Shown piece after piece: positions 43,054 through 51,762 of a stretch of 64,000 nucleotides of DNA; positions within the stretch are counted from its first letter, which is position 1; each line of letters begins with the position of its first letter. Source of the DNA: Zavarzinia compransoris. Its GTDB lineage: Bacteria > Pseudomonadota > Alphaproteobacteria > Zavarziniales > Zavarziniaceae. The stretch is from assembly GCF_003173055.1 (NCBI RefSeq), contig NZ_QGLF01000005.1:372001-436000 (forward strand), written 5' to 3'. Under the pieces are notes generated by a model. That model saw nothing but the letters and a program-made list of their open reading frames with translations. It had not been told where the DNA came from and did no database searches. Made by a program: the position numbers and the translations under genes.

Positions 43054-44151
43054 CTATCCCTTCAGCGCTTCGGCGACCGCGGCCCCCAGCGACAGGCAGG
43101 CGGTCAGGCCCGGGCTTTCGATCCCGAACAGATTGACCAGGCCGGGCAGGCCGTGGTCCGCCGGGCCCTGCACCAGGAAATCCGCCGGTGCCGCGCCGGG
43201 GCCGGTCAGCTTCGGCCGGATGCCGGCGTAATCGGGGGCGAGGCGGCCGGCCGGCAGGCCCGGCCAATAGCGCCGGATCCCGGCCTCGAAACCGGCCATC
43301 CGGGCGGGGTCGACGGTGTAATCCTCGGCCGCCGGCCATTCGACATCGGGGCCGAAGCGCATGCGGCCCGCAAGATCCAGGGTGACATGGACGCCGAGGC
43401 CGCCGTCGACCGGCGCCGGATAGATCAGGTGCCGGAAGGCCGGCCGGCCCTGGTAGGAGAAATAATTGCCCTTGGCCAGGACGAGGGGCGGCACCAGCGC
43501 CGGATCGAGGCCGGCAATGTTCCGGGCCAGGGCCTGGGCGCCGAGGCCGGCGGCATTGACGACCAGATCGGCCTCGATCGTGCCCGCGTCGGCGCCCCCG
43601 AACCCGACCTGCCAGCGGCGTTCCCGGTATTCAAGGCGCAGCACCGGGGTGTCGAGGGCGATGGCGCCGCCGTGGTCCTCGATCTCGCCCAGAAGCGCCA
43701 GCATCAGGCCGTGGGCGTCGATGATGCCGGTCTCCGGGCTGTGCAGGGCGGCGGTGCAGGCCAGCGCCGGTTCCAGCGCCCGGGCCTCGGCCGCCGACAG
43801 CAGGCGCAGGGTCTCGACCCCATTGGCAAGGCCCAGGGCGTGGATCGCCTCGATTCGGCCGGTCTCGGCCGCCGTGGTCGCCACCACCAGCTTGCCGGGC
43901 CGGGCGTGGGCGATGCCATGGTCGCGGGCATAGGCATAGAGCAGCCGCCGCCCGCCGACGCAATGGCGGTGGCGCAGGCTGCCGGTCGGGTAATAGAGGC
44001 CGGCGTGAATCACCTCGCTGTTGCGGGCGGAAATGCCGGTGCCGACGGCGGCGGCCGCTTCGGCGATCACCACTTCGTGCCCGGCAAGCGCGAGCGCCCG
44101 CCCGGCGGCGAGGCCGACGACGCCGGCGCCGGCAATTAATGCAAGAGCCAT
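43054..44151 (-). CDS. FAD-dependent oxidoreductase (LhgO / GlpD-like, DAO fold)
   Basis: 365 residues from ATG 44151 (GGAG seven bases upstream). The FAD motif GAGVVGLAAGRALALAG begins at residue 8; SARNSEVIHAGLYYPTGSLR is the pattern of L-2-hydroxyglutarate oxidases (LhgO/YgaF) and related dehydrogenases. VVNAAGLGAQ and GIRPKLTGPG complete the fold. It oxidises a 2-hydroxy or 2-amino acid and passes electrons to the membrane or oxygen. LhgO is the best guess, but substrate residues cannot be verified. It diverges from modA with only 84 bases between the starts. Confidence 0.85.
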   Translation of the reverse strand: MALALIAGAGVVGLAAGRALALAGHEVVIAEAAAAVGTGISARNSEVIHAGLYYPTGSLRHRHCVGGRRLLYAYARDHGIAHARPGKLVVATTAAETGRIEAIHALGLANGVETLRLLSAAEARALEPALACTAALHSPETGIIDAHGLMLALLGEIEDHGGAIALDTPVLRLEYRERRWQVGFGGADAGTIEADLVVNAAGLGAQALARNIAGLDPALVPPLVLAKGNYFSYQGRPAFRHLIYPAPVDGGLGVHVTLDLAGRMRFGPDVEWPAAEDYTVDPARMAGFEAGIRRYWPGLPAGRLAPDYAGIRPKLTGPGAAPADFLVQGPADHGLPGLVNLFGIESPGLTACLSLGAAVAEALKG

Positions 44152-44211
44152 ATGAATCTCCGCCCCGGTGGGGGTCTTGCCATCGGCGGGCAAAGCCGCC
44201 ACTCTGTCGAT

Positions 44212-44234
44212 CGCTATATTCGGGAGGATATAAC
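44212..44234. promoter_or_regulatory. ModE-like molybdate operator overlapping the modA ribosome site
   Basis: CGCTATAT (44212-44219) and ATATAAC (44228-44234) form an inverted pair like the ModE box (CGxTATAT ... ATATAxCG). The ribosome site GGGAGG lies in the spacer, and the right half ends one base before the modA ATG. Confidence 0.5.
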
Positions 44235-44235
44235 T

Positions 44236-45021
44236 ATGACCTTGACCAGGCGTCTTCTCCTCAGTCTTGCCGCCGCGGCGGTGCTGTCCCTGCCCATGGT
44301 TCACAAGGCCAAGGCCGAAGACAAGCCGGTGCTCGTCTTCGCCGCGGCCAGCCTCAAGGAATCGCTCGGCAAGGTGGCGGAAAGCTACAAGGCGGAAACC
44401 GGCAAGACGGTGACCCTGTCGTTTGCCGCTTCCGGCCCGCTCGCCAAGCAGATCGAGGCGGCGGCGCCCGCCGATGTCTTCATCTCCGCCGACCTGAAGT
44501 GGATGAGCTATCTCTCGGACAAGGGCCTGACCGACAAGGCGACGGAAAAAGCCCTGCTGGGCAACACCCTCGTCCTGATCGCGCCCAAGGATTCGGCGAC
44601 CACGACCGTGCCGCTGGCCGAGGGCTTCGATCTCGCCGGCCTGCTCGGCGACGGCCGGCTGGCGATCGGCGAGGTGACCTCGGTCCCCGCCGGCACTTAT
44701 GGCAAGACCGCCCTCGAAAGCCTGAAGCTGTTCGACAGCGTGAAGGACAAGCTCGCGCAGGGTGAAAGCGTCCGCGCCGCGCTGGCCCTGGTCTCGCGCG
44801 GGGAAGCGCCGCTCGGCATCGTCTATGCGACCGATGCGGCGGCCGATCCCTCGGTCAAGGTGGTGGCCACCTTCCCGGCCGCATCCTATCCCGCGATCGT
44901 CTATCCGGTGGCGCGGGTCGCCGCCTCGACCAATGCCGATGCGGCCGGCTTCATCGCCTACCTGCAGGCGCCGGCGGCGACCGCCACTTTCGAGGCCGCG
45001 GGCTTCACGGTGCCGAAGTAA
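44236..45021 (+). CDS. modA: Molybdate ABC transporter substrate-binding protein ModA
   Basis: 261 residues from ATG 44236 (GGGAGGA upstream). A signal peptide (MTLTRRLLLSLAAAAVLSLP) leads to the mature start LVFAAASLKESL, the oxyanion-binding Ser/Ala loop of ModA. FAASGPLAKQIEAAAPADVFISAD and LGIVYATDAAADP are typical. It binds molybdate or tungstate in the periplasm and hands it to ModB. The gene opens a modABC operon with a ModE-like box at its start. Confidence 0.95.
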   Translation: MTLTRRLLLSLAAAAVLSLPMVHKAKAEDKPVLVFAAASLKESLGKVAESYKAETGKTVTLSFAASGPLAKQIEAAAPADVFISADLKWMSYLSDKGLTDKATEKALLGNTLVLIAPKDSATTTVPLAEGFDLAGLLGDGRLAIGEVTSVPAGTYGKTALESLKLFDSVKDKLAQGESVRAALALVSRGEAPLGIVYATDAAADPSVKVVATFPAASYPAIVYPVARVAASTNADAAGFIAYLQAPAATATFEAAGFTVPK

Positions 45022-45027
45022 TCCTTG

Positions 45028-45717
45028 ATGTTCGACCTGAGCCCGGAAGAGACGACGGCGATCCTGCTTTCGTTCAAAGTCTCCTTCTGGGCGGTGGCGG
45101 CCAGCCTGCCGGTCGCCGTCATCACGGCCTATGTCCTGTCGCGCGGCCGGTTCCGGGGCATCGCCGTGCTCGATGCCCTGGTCTACCTGCCGCTGACCCT
45201 GCCGCCGGTGGTGACCGGCTTCATCCTGCTGGTGCTGTTCGGGCGGCGGGGGCCGATCGGCGCCTTCCTGGCGGAACATTTCGGCATCGTCATCGCCTTC
45301 CGCTGGACCGGGGCGGCGCTGGCGGCGGCGGTCATGGGCTTTCCCCTGCTGGTGCGCGCCATCCGCCTGTCGTTCGATGCGGTCGACACCCGGCTGGAGG
45401 CGGCGGCGGCAACCCTCGGCGCCTCGCCCGCCTGGGTGTTCCTGACCGTGACCCTGCCCATGATCCTGCCGGGCATCCTGGCCGGGCTCATTCTCGCCTT
45501 CGCCCGGGCCATGGGTGAATTCGGCGCCACCATCACCTTCGTCTCCAATATCCCGGGCGAGACCCAGACCCTGCCGACCGCGATCTACACCCTGGTGCAG
45601 GTGCCGGGGGCGGATGCCGCCGCGTTCCGCCTCGTCGGGATTTCGGTCGCCATTTCGATGGCGGCGCTGATCGTCTCGGAATGGCTGGCCCGGCGGATCG
45701 GGAAGCGCATCGAATGA
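45028..45717 (+). CDS. modB: Molybdate ABC transporter permease ModB
   Basis: 229 residues. TTG 45025 and ATG 45028 are adjacent; I take the ATG. About five membrane helices and the EAA-type loop (LEAAAATLGASPAWVFLTVTLP) match ModB, as do YLPLTLPPVVTGFILL and GEFGATITFVSNIPGETQT. It forms the homodimeric pore for molybdate. Its TGA overlaps the modC start codon by four bases. Confidence 0.95.
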   Translation: MFDLSPEETTAILLSFKVSFWAVAASLPVAVITAYVLSRGRFRGIAVLDALVYLPLTLPPVVTGFILLVLFGRRGPIGAFLAEHFGIVIAFRWTGAALAAAVMGFPLLVRAIRLSFDAVDTRLEAAAATLGASPAWVFLTVTLPMILPGILAGLILAFARAMGEFGATITFVSNIPGETQTLPTAIYTLVQVPGADAAAFRLVGISVAISMAALIVSEWLARRIGKRIE

Positions 45718-46781
45718 GCCTCGACCTCGATCTGCTGCACCGTGCCGGCGATTTCACCCTCGAGGTCGCGTTCCGCGCCGAGGGCCGGGTGACCAGCCTG
45801 TTCGGCCCCTCGGGCGCCGGCAAGTCGACGGTGGTCAATGCCATCGCCGGATTGCTGCGCCCGGCCCGGGGGCGGATCGCCGTCGACGGCACGGTCCTGC
45901 TCGATACCGAACGGCGGATCGACGTCCGGCCGCACCGGCGGCGCATCGGCTATGTCTTTCAGGAAGGCCGGCTGTTCCCCCATATGACCGTGCGGCAGAA
46001 CCTGCTCTACGGCCGCTTCTTCGCCCCGCGCGGCGCCCCGGCCCTGGCCCTCGACACGGTGGTCGGGCTGCTCGGCATCGCGCCGCTGCTCCAGCGGCGG
46101 CCGCGGCTGCTGTCGGGCGGGGAGAAGCAGCGGGTCGCCATCGGCCGCGCCCTGCTCTCGGCGCCGCGGCTGCTGCTGATGGACGAGCCCCTGTCGGCGC
46201 TGGACGACGGCCGCCGCCACGAAGTCCTGCCCTTCCTGCACCGGCTGGCCGAGGAAGCCCTGGTGCCCATCGTCCATGTCAGCCACCGGCTGGACGAAGT
46301 GGTGGAACTGGCCAGCCATCTCGTCGTCCTCGACGGCGGGCAGGTGCGGGCGGCGGGCGCGGTCGAGGATCTGATGGGCCGGGTCGACGTGCCCGTGCTG
46401 GCCGCCCGCCAGGACGCCGGCGCGGTGATGGGCTTCACCGTGCTTGGCCATGACGACGACGACGGCACCAGCCTGCTGGAAGGCCCGATCGGACACCTGA
46501 CCGTGCCGCGCCTCGATGCCGCCGTCGGCAGCCGGCGCCGGCTCTGGCTGCATGCGCGGGACGTGCTGATCGCGACCGAGGTGCCGAAGGGGCTGAGCGC
46601 CCGCAATATCCTGCCGGCCCGGGTCGCGGCGCTTGCCGAGGGGCCGGGCGGCATCGACGTCCAGCTGGCCTGCGGCCGGGGGCAGCTGATCGCCCGCCTG
46701 ACCCGGGGCGCGGTCGCCGACCTCGGCCTCTACCCGGGCCTTGCGGTGCAGGCGATCGTCAAGAGCCGGGCGTTCGGCTAA
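45714..46781 (+). CDS. modC: Molybdate ABC transporter ATP-binding protein ModC
   Basis: 355 residues from ATG 45714 (ATGA overlap with modB). Walker A is GPSGAGKST, the signature LSGGEKQRVAIGRAL (Lys where most family members have Arg), Walker B LLLMDEPLSALDD and the switch His in HVSHRLDEV. The C-terminal 70 residues are a molybdate-binding MOP/TOBE domain (GLSARNILPARV ... GLAVQAIVKSRAF), which is diagnostic for ModC. It powers molybdate import. Confidence 0.95.
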   Translation: MSLDLDLLHRAGDFTLEVAFRAEGRVTSLFGPSGAGKSTVVNAIAGLLRPARGRIAVDGTVLLDTERRIDVRPHRRRIGYVFQEGRLFPHMTVRQNLLYGRFFAPRGAPALALDTVVGLLGIAPLLQRRPRLLSGGEKQRVAIGRALLSAPRLLLMDEPLSALDDGRRHEVLPFLHRLAEEALVPIVHVSHRLDEVVELASHLVVLDGGQVRAAGAVEDLMGRVDVPVLAARQDAGAVMGFTVLGHDDDDGTSLLEGPIGHLTVPRLDAAVGSRRRLWLHARDVLIATEVPKGLSARNILPARVAALAEGPGGIDVQLACGRGQLIARLTRGAVADLGLYPGLAVQAIVKSRAFG

Positions 46782-46866
46782 AGGGTCGCATCTCATCCCT
46801 CTCGCCAATAGGCGCGGGCGCGGCAAAATGCCAAGGATCGGCACAGGCCGACCACCGGGGGGACGG

Positions 46867-47304
46867 ATGAGCGAGCAGCAACGCCATGAAGTGACGGTCC
46901 GTGAAAGCGGCAACGGCCGGTTCGGCCAGGTGGTCACCGTCGGCCGCCATGTCTTCGGCGCGGACGAGCACGAGGCCATGGGCGGCCTCGATACCGGGCC
47001 CGATCCCTTCGAACTGGTGATGGCCGGCCTCGGCGCCTGCACCACCATGACCATCCGTATGTATGCGGCGCGGAAGAACTGGCCGCTCGACGATGTCTCG
47101 GTGGTCGTCCGGCAGATGAAGGTGGTGACGGCCGAGGGCAAGCCGCTGCGCGACCGTTTCATCCGCCGGATCACGCTCAGCGGTGCCCTCGACGCCGGCC
47201 AGCGCGCCCGCCTGATCGAGATCGCCGACCATTGCCCGGTCAGCAAGCTGCTGACCGCCGGCGCCGAGGTCACGGCCGTCGATGCCGAAGGGACCGGGGC
47301 ATGA
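46867..47304 (+). CDS. OsmC/Ohr-family peroxiredoxin-like protein
   Basis: 145 residues from ATG 46867. The two reactive cysteines are in place: Cys58 in LGACTTMTIRMYA and Cys123 in DHCPVSKLL. PDPFELVMAGLGAC is the family signature. OsmC-type enzymes reduce organic hydroperoxides with thiols in the cytosol. Some members of this shorter group act as dihydrolipoamide-dependent peroxidases. Its stop overlaps the start of the DUF3422 gene by four bases, so the two are translated together. Confidence 0.9.
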   Translation: MSEQQRHEVTVRESGNGRFGQVVTVGRHVFGADEHEAMGGLDTGPDPFELVMAGLGACTTMTIRMYAARKNWPLDDVSVVVRQMKVVTAEGKPLRDRFIRRITLSGALDAGQRARLIEIADHCPVSKLLTAGAEVTAVDAEGTGA

Positions 47305-48575
47305 GCGCCGCCCTCGGCGCCGTGCACCCCCTGCGCCAGCGCCTGGCCGACGAACTGCACGCAAGGCCCACGCAGCCGGTGGCGGCGCCGGCCCGCGTCC
47401 TTCATGTCGCGCGCCTGTCCGGGGTCGATCCGGCGGCGGATGCCGGCTATCTGACCGGCCTGTGCGAACGCCTGGGGCTGGAGCCGCCGCGCGCCGGCCA
47501 GCGCCAGTTCCGCTTTACCGTCGATGGCGTCACGGTGAAGTGGGAACGCTATACCGAATGCTGCGGCTGGACCGTGGTCATGCCCGGCCTCGAGGGCGAG
47601 GGCGTGCCCGACACGGTGCGCAGCCTGATCGCCGCGGCGCCCGGGCAGAATATCGCCGTCGTCGAGATCGACGTCCATCCCGGCACCACGGCGGCGGAGG
47701 CGGCGGCGCTGGGCTATTTCGATCCGGGGACCCTGGTCGCCTCCAACCTCGGCAACGGCCGGGCCGAGATCTGGTCGGACTTCCGCCTGGGGCCGGACGG
47801 CGAGGTGCGCCTCGTCCTCGGCGTCCGCGACGACCTGACGCCGCGCACCATCGGCAATGTGGTGCAGCGCTTCCTCGATATCGAGACCTATCGCATGCTG
47901 GCCCTGCTGGCCCTGCCTTTGGCGCAGCGGGGCGGCCAGCGCGCCACGGCGCTGGACCGCCGGCTGGCCGAACTGAGCGCCGCCTTCGTGCCCGGGCGGG
48001 GCGAGGGGGCGGATGATGCCGCCCTGCTGGCCGACCTCGGCGCCATCGCGGCGGAGGTCGAGAATCTGGTCGCCGAAAGCGCCTGGCGCTTCAGCGCCGC
48101 CGCCGCCTATCACGCCCTGGTCGAGGACCGCCTGGCCGAGAACAGGGAAACCCCGATCGGCGGCTTCGAGACCGTCGGCTATTTCATGAACCGGCGCCTG
48201 ACCCCGGCCATGCGCACCTGCCAGTCCGCCGCCGCCCGCCAGGACAGCCTGTCGGAACGCGTCGCCCGCTCCAGCCAGATCCTGCGCGCCCGGGTCGAGA
48301 TCGCGCTCCAGGCCCAGAACCAGTCCCTGCTGCGCTCGATGGAGCAGCGCGCGGGCCTTCAACTGCGCTTGCAGGAAACGGTCGAGGGCCTGTCGGTCGT
48401 CGTCATCAGCTATTACCTGATCGGGCTGGTGTCCTATTTCTTCAAGGGGCTGGAGGAAATCGTGCCCGGCCTGCCCCATGGCACCATCGTGGTCACCCTG
48501 GTGCTGCCCCTGGTGCTCGGCGCGGTCTATCTCGGCATGCGGCGGATGAAGCGGCGCCTGCACCGGCCCCACTGA
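47301..48575 (+). CDS. DUF3422-family membrane protein
   Basis: 424 residues from ATG 47301. The start HPLRQRLADELHARPTQPV, the central VKWERYTECCGWTVV and VEIDVHP, and two C-terminal membrane helices (VVVISYYLIGLVSYFF and IVVTLVLPLVLGAVYLG) match DUF3422 proteins of Alphaproteobacteria. A helical coiled region (ARSSQILRARVEIALQAQNQ) lies before the first helix. The large N-terminal part is probably cytosolic. No function is known for the family. It is coupled to the OsmC gene by an ATGA overlap. Confidence 0.85.
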   Translation: MSAALGAVHPLRQRLADELHARPTQPVAAPARVLHVARLSGVDPAADAGYLTGLCERLGLEPPRAGQRQFRFTVDGVTVKWERYTECCGWTVVMPGLEGEGVPDTVRSLIAAAPGQNIAVVEIDVHPGTTAAEAAALGYFDPGTLVASNLGNGRAEIWSDFRLGPDGEVRLVLGVRDDLTPRTIGNVVQRFLDIETYRMLALLALPLAQRGGQRATALDRRLAELSAAFVPGRGEGADDAALLADLGAIAAEVENLVAESAWRFSAAAAYHALVEDRLAENRETPIGGFETVGYFMNRRLTPAMRTCQSAAARQDSLSERVARSSQILRARVEIALQAQNQSLLRSMEQRAGLQLRLQETVEGLSVVVISYYLIGLVSYFFKGLEEIVPGLPHGTIVVTLVLPLVLGAVYLGMRRMKRRLHRPH

Positions 48576-48581
48576 CGGGGT

Positions 48582-49037
48582 TCAGGCGCCCAGCACCTTC
48601 CACACCGAATTGGCGGTGGCGACCAGCCGCGTGCCGATGGTGATCTCGCCCCGGACGAAGAGGACGGAGCGGGCCTTCCGCGTCACGGTCGGGCGGCAGA
48701 TCAGCAGGTCGCCCGGCCGCGCCGGCGAGAGGAATTCCGAGGTCAGGGTCAGGGTGACCGCCGGGCTGCGCTCGACCGCGTCCCAGGCGGCGGAGCCGAG
48801 GGAGGCATCGAAAAAGGTCATGATCGCGCCGCCATGGACGATGCCCAACCCATTGGCATGGCGCAATTCCGGGCGGAAAGCGAAGATGCGGCGGCCGTCC
48901 TCGGTCCGGTCGTAGAAGGCGAAGGTGATGGTGCCGCCCTCGCTGCCCGGGCCGCGCTCGCCGAAGACATCCTTCTCGAACGGGTCGTGGGTGACGATGG
49001 GGGCCCACCCCTCGGGGATTTCGCTGTCCGCGCTCAT
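48582..49037 (-). CDS. PaaI-type thioesterase (tandem copy 2)
   Basis: 151 residues from ATG 49037, overlapping the end of the first copy by four bases. A single hotdog domain carries LRHANGLGIVHGGAIMTFFDASLGSAAW, the H-G-G-x-x-x-x-x-x-D pattern of PaaI thioesterases with its active-site Asp. The last strand is VLFVRGEITIGTRLVATANSVWKVLGA, almost identical to that of copy 1. An N-terminal extension of about 50 residues is particular to this copy. It would hydrolyse an acyl-CoA, perhaps as a heteromer with copy 1. Confidence 0.87.
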   Translation of the reverse strand: MSADSEIPEGWAPIVTHDPFEKDVFGERGPGSEGGTITFAFYDRTEDGRRIFAFRPELRHANGLGIVHGGAIMTFFDASLGSAAWDAVERSPAVTLTLTSEFLSPARPGDLLICRPTVTRKARSVLFVRGEITIGTRLVATANSVWKVLGA

Positions 49038-49429
49038 GCCCCCAGCACCTTCCAGATGCCGTTCGCCTGCAGGACGACATGGCCCCGGACGGTCAATTGC
49101 CCGCGGACGAAGACGAGGGATTTGGTGATGCGGGTGATCGTCGCCTCGCCCTCGACCTGGTCGCCGGGCTTGGCGGCGGTGGCGAAATCGCAGTTCAGGG
49201 TGATGGTCGAACAGGGCTTGTAGCCGATCGCCTCCCACACCACGGTGCCGAGCACATGGTCGGCGAAGCTCATCAGCATGCCGCCGTGGCACACCCCGCC
49301 CGGATTGAGATGCTGGTCGCCCACGGTGAAGGAAAAGACCCAGTGCGAGCCGTCGGGCTTTTCCGTGCGCACCGGACCGATGAGGCCGAGGAAGCCGGGA
49401 AAGGCGGCGGCGGGTTGGGGAACGGCCAT
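49034..49429 (-). CDS. PaaI-type thioesterase (tandem copy 1)
   Basis: 131 residues from ATG 49429 (GAGG six bases upstream). The hotdog motif is LNPGGVCHGGMLMSFADHVLG, with the same H-G-G and Asp. Its C-terminus (SLVFVRGQLTVRGHVVLQANGIWKVLGA in part) mirrors copy 2, so the genes arose by duplication. Bacterial PaaI-type enzymes are usually homotetramers; overlapping duplicates suggest mixed oligomers. The upstream gap to the thiolase gene is AT-rich and divergent. Confidence 0.87.
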   Translation of the reverse strand: MAVPQPAAAFPGFLGLIGPVRTEKPDGSHWVFSFTVGDQHLNPGGVCHGGMLMSFADHVLGTVVWEAIGYKPCSTITLNCDFATAAKPGDQVEGEATITRITKSLVFVRGQLTVRGHVVLQANGIWKVLGA

Positions 49430-49563
49430 GAACACCTCGGCTGATAGATGACAGGTTGTTCATTTTTCTTAATCACGAGCGCCGGCCTTTGGGAATAGGC
49501 AATTTTGCATTGCCGCATGAGCCGGGCGGGCGGTCCGAAAGCAACGAAGATTGCGCGTGCGCT

Positions 49564-49576
49564 GCAATAATATTGC
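49564..49576. promoter_or_regulatory. Palindrome in the thioesterase / thiolase divergent region
   Basis: GCAAT-AAT-ATTGC lies in the 249-base AT-richer gap between the divergent thioesterase pair and the thiolase gene. Further ATTGC or GCAAT copies occur nearby (for example 49499-49515), as expected for a regulator site controlling acyl-CoA genes. Confidence 0.35.
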
Positions 49577-49678
49577 GGTTCACGTTGTAAAAAACATGTT
49601 TCGGACGAATTTGGAGCGCGCTATCAAGGCCCCGCGCATCCAGAGACCCGCAAAGGTCCAGACCCCGCGAGGAGAGCC

Positions 49679-50854
49679 ATGAGAGAAGCCGTCATCGTTT
49701 CGACCGCCCGCACCCCGATCGCCAAGGCGTTCCGCGGTGCCTTCAACAACACCCATGGCGCGACCCTGGGCGGCCATGCCATCCAGCACGCGGTGGCCCG
49801 CGCCGGGATCGACGGGGCCGAGATCGACGACGTCTACCTCGGCGTCGGCCTGCCGGAAGGCGCGGCCGGCCACAATGTCGCCCGCAACGCCGCGATCCGC
49901 GCCGGCCTGCCGGTCACCGTCTCGGGCGCCACGCTGAACCGTTTCTGTTCGTCGGGCCTGAACGCCATCGCGCTGGCCGCGCAGCAGATCATGACCGGCA
50001 ATGCCGATGTCATGGTGGGCGGCGGGCTTGAGTCCATCTCGCTGGTGCAGAACAACCTCAACGTCAACCATTTCACCGAGGAATGGCTGATGGAGCACAA
50101 GCCGTCGCTGTGGATGCCGATGCTCGATACCGCCGATCTGGTGGGCGAGCGTTACAATGTCCCGCGCGACATCCAGGACGAATACGCCCTGTCCAGCCAG
50201 CAGCGCACCGCCGCCGCCCAGGCCGCCGGCGCCTTCGATGCCGAGATCGTGCCGCTGAAGACCGTCATGAAGGTGATGGACAAGGCGACCGGCCAGATTT
50301 CCGACGTCGAGACCGAACTGAAGAAGGACGAGGGCAACCGCCCGGAAACCACCCTCGAAGGCTTGCAGAAGCTGCAGCCGGTGAAGGGCGGCGTGGTCAC
50401 CGCCGGCAATGCCAGCCAGCTCTCGGACGGTGCCTCGGCCGCGGTGCTGATGGACGCCAAGCTGGCCGAGAAGAAGGGCCTGAACCCGCTCGGCGTGTTC
50501 CGCGGCTTTGCCGTCGCCGGCTGCGAGCCGGACGAGATGGGCATCGGCCCGGTCTTCGCCGTGCCGAAGCTGCTGGCCCGTCACGGCCTGAAGGTCGACG
50601 ATATCGACCTTTGGGAACTGAACGAAGCCTTCGCCGTCCAGGTCGTCTATTGCCGCGACCGGCTGGGCATCCCCGCGGACAAGCTGAACGTCTCTGGCGG
50701 CGCGATCTCGATCGGCCACCCCTATGGCATGTCGGGGGCGCGCATGACCGGCCACCTGCTGATCGAAGGCAAGCGCCGCGGCGCCAAATACGGTGTCGTC
50801 ACCATGTGCGTCGGCGGCGGCATGGGCGCGGCGGGCCTGTTCGAGATCCTCTGA
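49679..50854 (+). CDS. Acetyl-CoA C-acyltransferase (thiolase)
   Basis: 391 residues from ATG 49679 (GAGGAGAG upstream). The catalytic Cys90 is in LNRFCSSGL, followed by ELNEAFAVQ, His347 in [10 protein letters not shown] and the second Cys377 in TMCVGGG. It cleaves 3-ketoacyl-CoA to acetyl-CoA and a shortened acyl-CoA, or condenses acetyl-CoA. With the acyl-CoA dehydrogenase at 4421 it suggests a fatty or aromatic acid degradation capacity. It ends at a strong terminator. Confidence 0.94.
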   Translation: MREAVIVSTARTPIAKAFRGAFNNTHGATLGGHAIQHAVARAGIDGAEIDDVYLGVGLPEGAAGHNVARNAAIRAGLPVTVSGATLNRFCSSGLNAIALAAQQIMTGNADVMVGGGLESISLVQNNLNVNHFTEEWLMEHKPSLWMPMLDTADLVGERYNVPRDIQDEYALSSQQRTAAAQAAGAFDAEIVPLKTVMKVMDKATGQISDVETELKKDEGNRPETTLEGLQKLQPVKGGVVTAGNASQLSDGASAAVLMDAKLAEKKGLNPLGVFRGFAVAGCEPDEMGIGPVFAVPKLLARHGLKVDDIDLWELNEAFAVQVVYCRDRLGIPADKLNVSGGAISIGHPYGMSGARMTGHLLIEGKRRGAKYGVVTMCVGGGMGAAGLFEIL

Positions 50855-50868
50855 TCTGCTATTGAAGG

Positions 50869-50903
50869 GGGCGGCGCGGCCGGGGGCCGGCGCCGCCCTT
50901 TTT
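50869..50903 (+). terminator. Rho-independent terminator after the thiolase gene
   Basis: GGGCGGCGC (50869-50877) pairs perfectly with GCGCCGCCC (50890-50898) and is followed by TTTTT. It lies 14 bases after the thiolase stop. Confidence 0.85.
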
Positions 50904-50921
50904 GTGTCTACGGGGGAAAGC

Positions 50922-51749
50922 ATGGCCAAAGCGGAAGGGGCGGGGCGCACGGCCCTGGTCACCGGGGCATCGGCGGGCCTGGGCGTGGCTTTCGCCCGCG
51001 CGCTGGCCGCCCGGGGCTTCGACCTGGTGCTGACCGCGCGGCGCGAGGACCGGCTGGCGGCCCTGGCGGAGGTATTGCGCCGGGACCATGGCATCGCGGT
51101 CGCCGTGATCGCGGCCGATCTGGCGGATCCGGCGGCGCCGGACGCCCTGGTCCGGGCGCTCGCGGAGCGGGGCCTGGCGATCGATGTCCTGGTCAATAAT
51201 GCCGGCTACGGCATTGCCGAAACCTATGCCCGCACGCCCTGGGAGGCGCAGCGCGACTTTCTCCAGGTCCTGGTCACCGCGGTCGCGGAACTGACCCACC
51301 GCCTGCTGCCCGGCATGCTGGAACGCGGCTATGGCCGGATCGTCAACGTCGCCTCGCTGGCCGCCTTCGCGCCCGCGGTGCCGGGGGCGACCCTTTATGC
51401 CGCGGCCAAGGCCTTCGTGCTGCGCTTTTCCGAGTTCCTGGCAGCCGAGGTGGAGGGGCGGGGCGTCCATGTCCTCGCTACCTGCCCGGGGTTCACCCGC
51501 ACCGAATTCCACGCCGCCGCCGACATGACCCAGGCGACCGACACCATCCCCGGCTGGCAATGGCAGGCGGCGGAGGCGGTGGCCGAGGAAGCGGTCGCGG
51601 CGGTCATGGCCGGGCGGGGGCCGGTGCTGGTCAACGGCACGGTGAACCGGTTTGCCGCCGGCCTGCTGAAATATCTGCCCGGCGGCCTCGTCCGCCGGAT
51701 CGCCGCCCGCCATCCCCTGGCCAAGCGGGCCCGGGCCGACGCCCGCTGA
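50922..51749 (+). CDS. Short-chain dehydrogenase (DltE/YqjQ-like)
   Basis: 275 residues from ATG 50922 (GGGGGAAAG upstream). It contains TGASAGLGVAFARALA, NNAGYG, VNVASLAAF with the catalytic Ser, and YAAAK. LTARREDRL suggests NADP use. The C-terminal part (NRFAAGLLKYLPGGLVRRIAARH) resembles the amphipathic tail of the SDR group that contains DltE and sterol/acyl-chain reductases. The substrate is unknown. The preceding terminator isolates it from the thiolase, so it has its own promoter. The YhhN-like gene follows after 13 bases. Confidence 0.88.
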   Translation: MAKAEGAGRTALVTGASAGLGVAFARALAARGFDLVLTARREDRLAALAEVLRRDHGIAVAVIAADLADPAAPDALVRALAERGLAIDVLVNNAGYGIAETYARTPWEAQRDFLQVLVTAVAELTHRLLPGMLERGYGRIVNVASLAAFAPAVPGATLYAAAKAFVLRFSEFLAAEVEGRGVHVLATCPGFTRTEFHAAADMTQATDTIPGWQWQAAEAVAEEAVAAVMAGRGPVLVNGTVNRFAAGLLKYLPGGLVRRIAARHPLAKRARADAR

Positions 51750-51762
51750 AAATGAGGATCAC

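Noticed and set aside
45585-48572. 995-codon open frame on the minus strand
   Set aside because: It is antisense to modB-modC-osmC-DUF3422, which all have clear family motifs.
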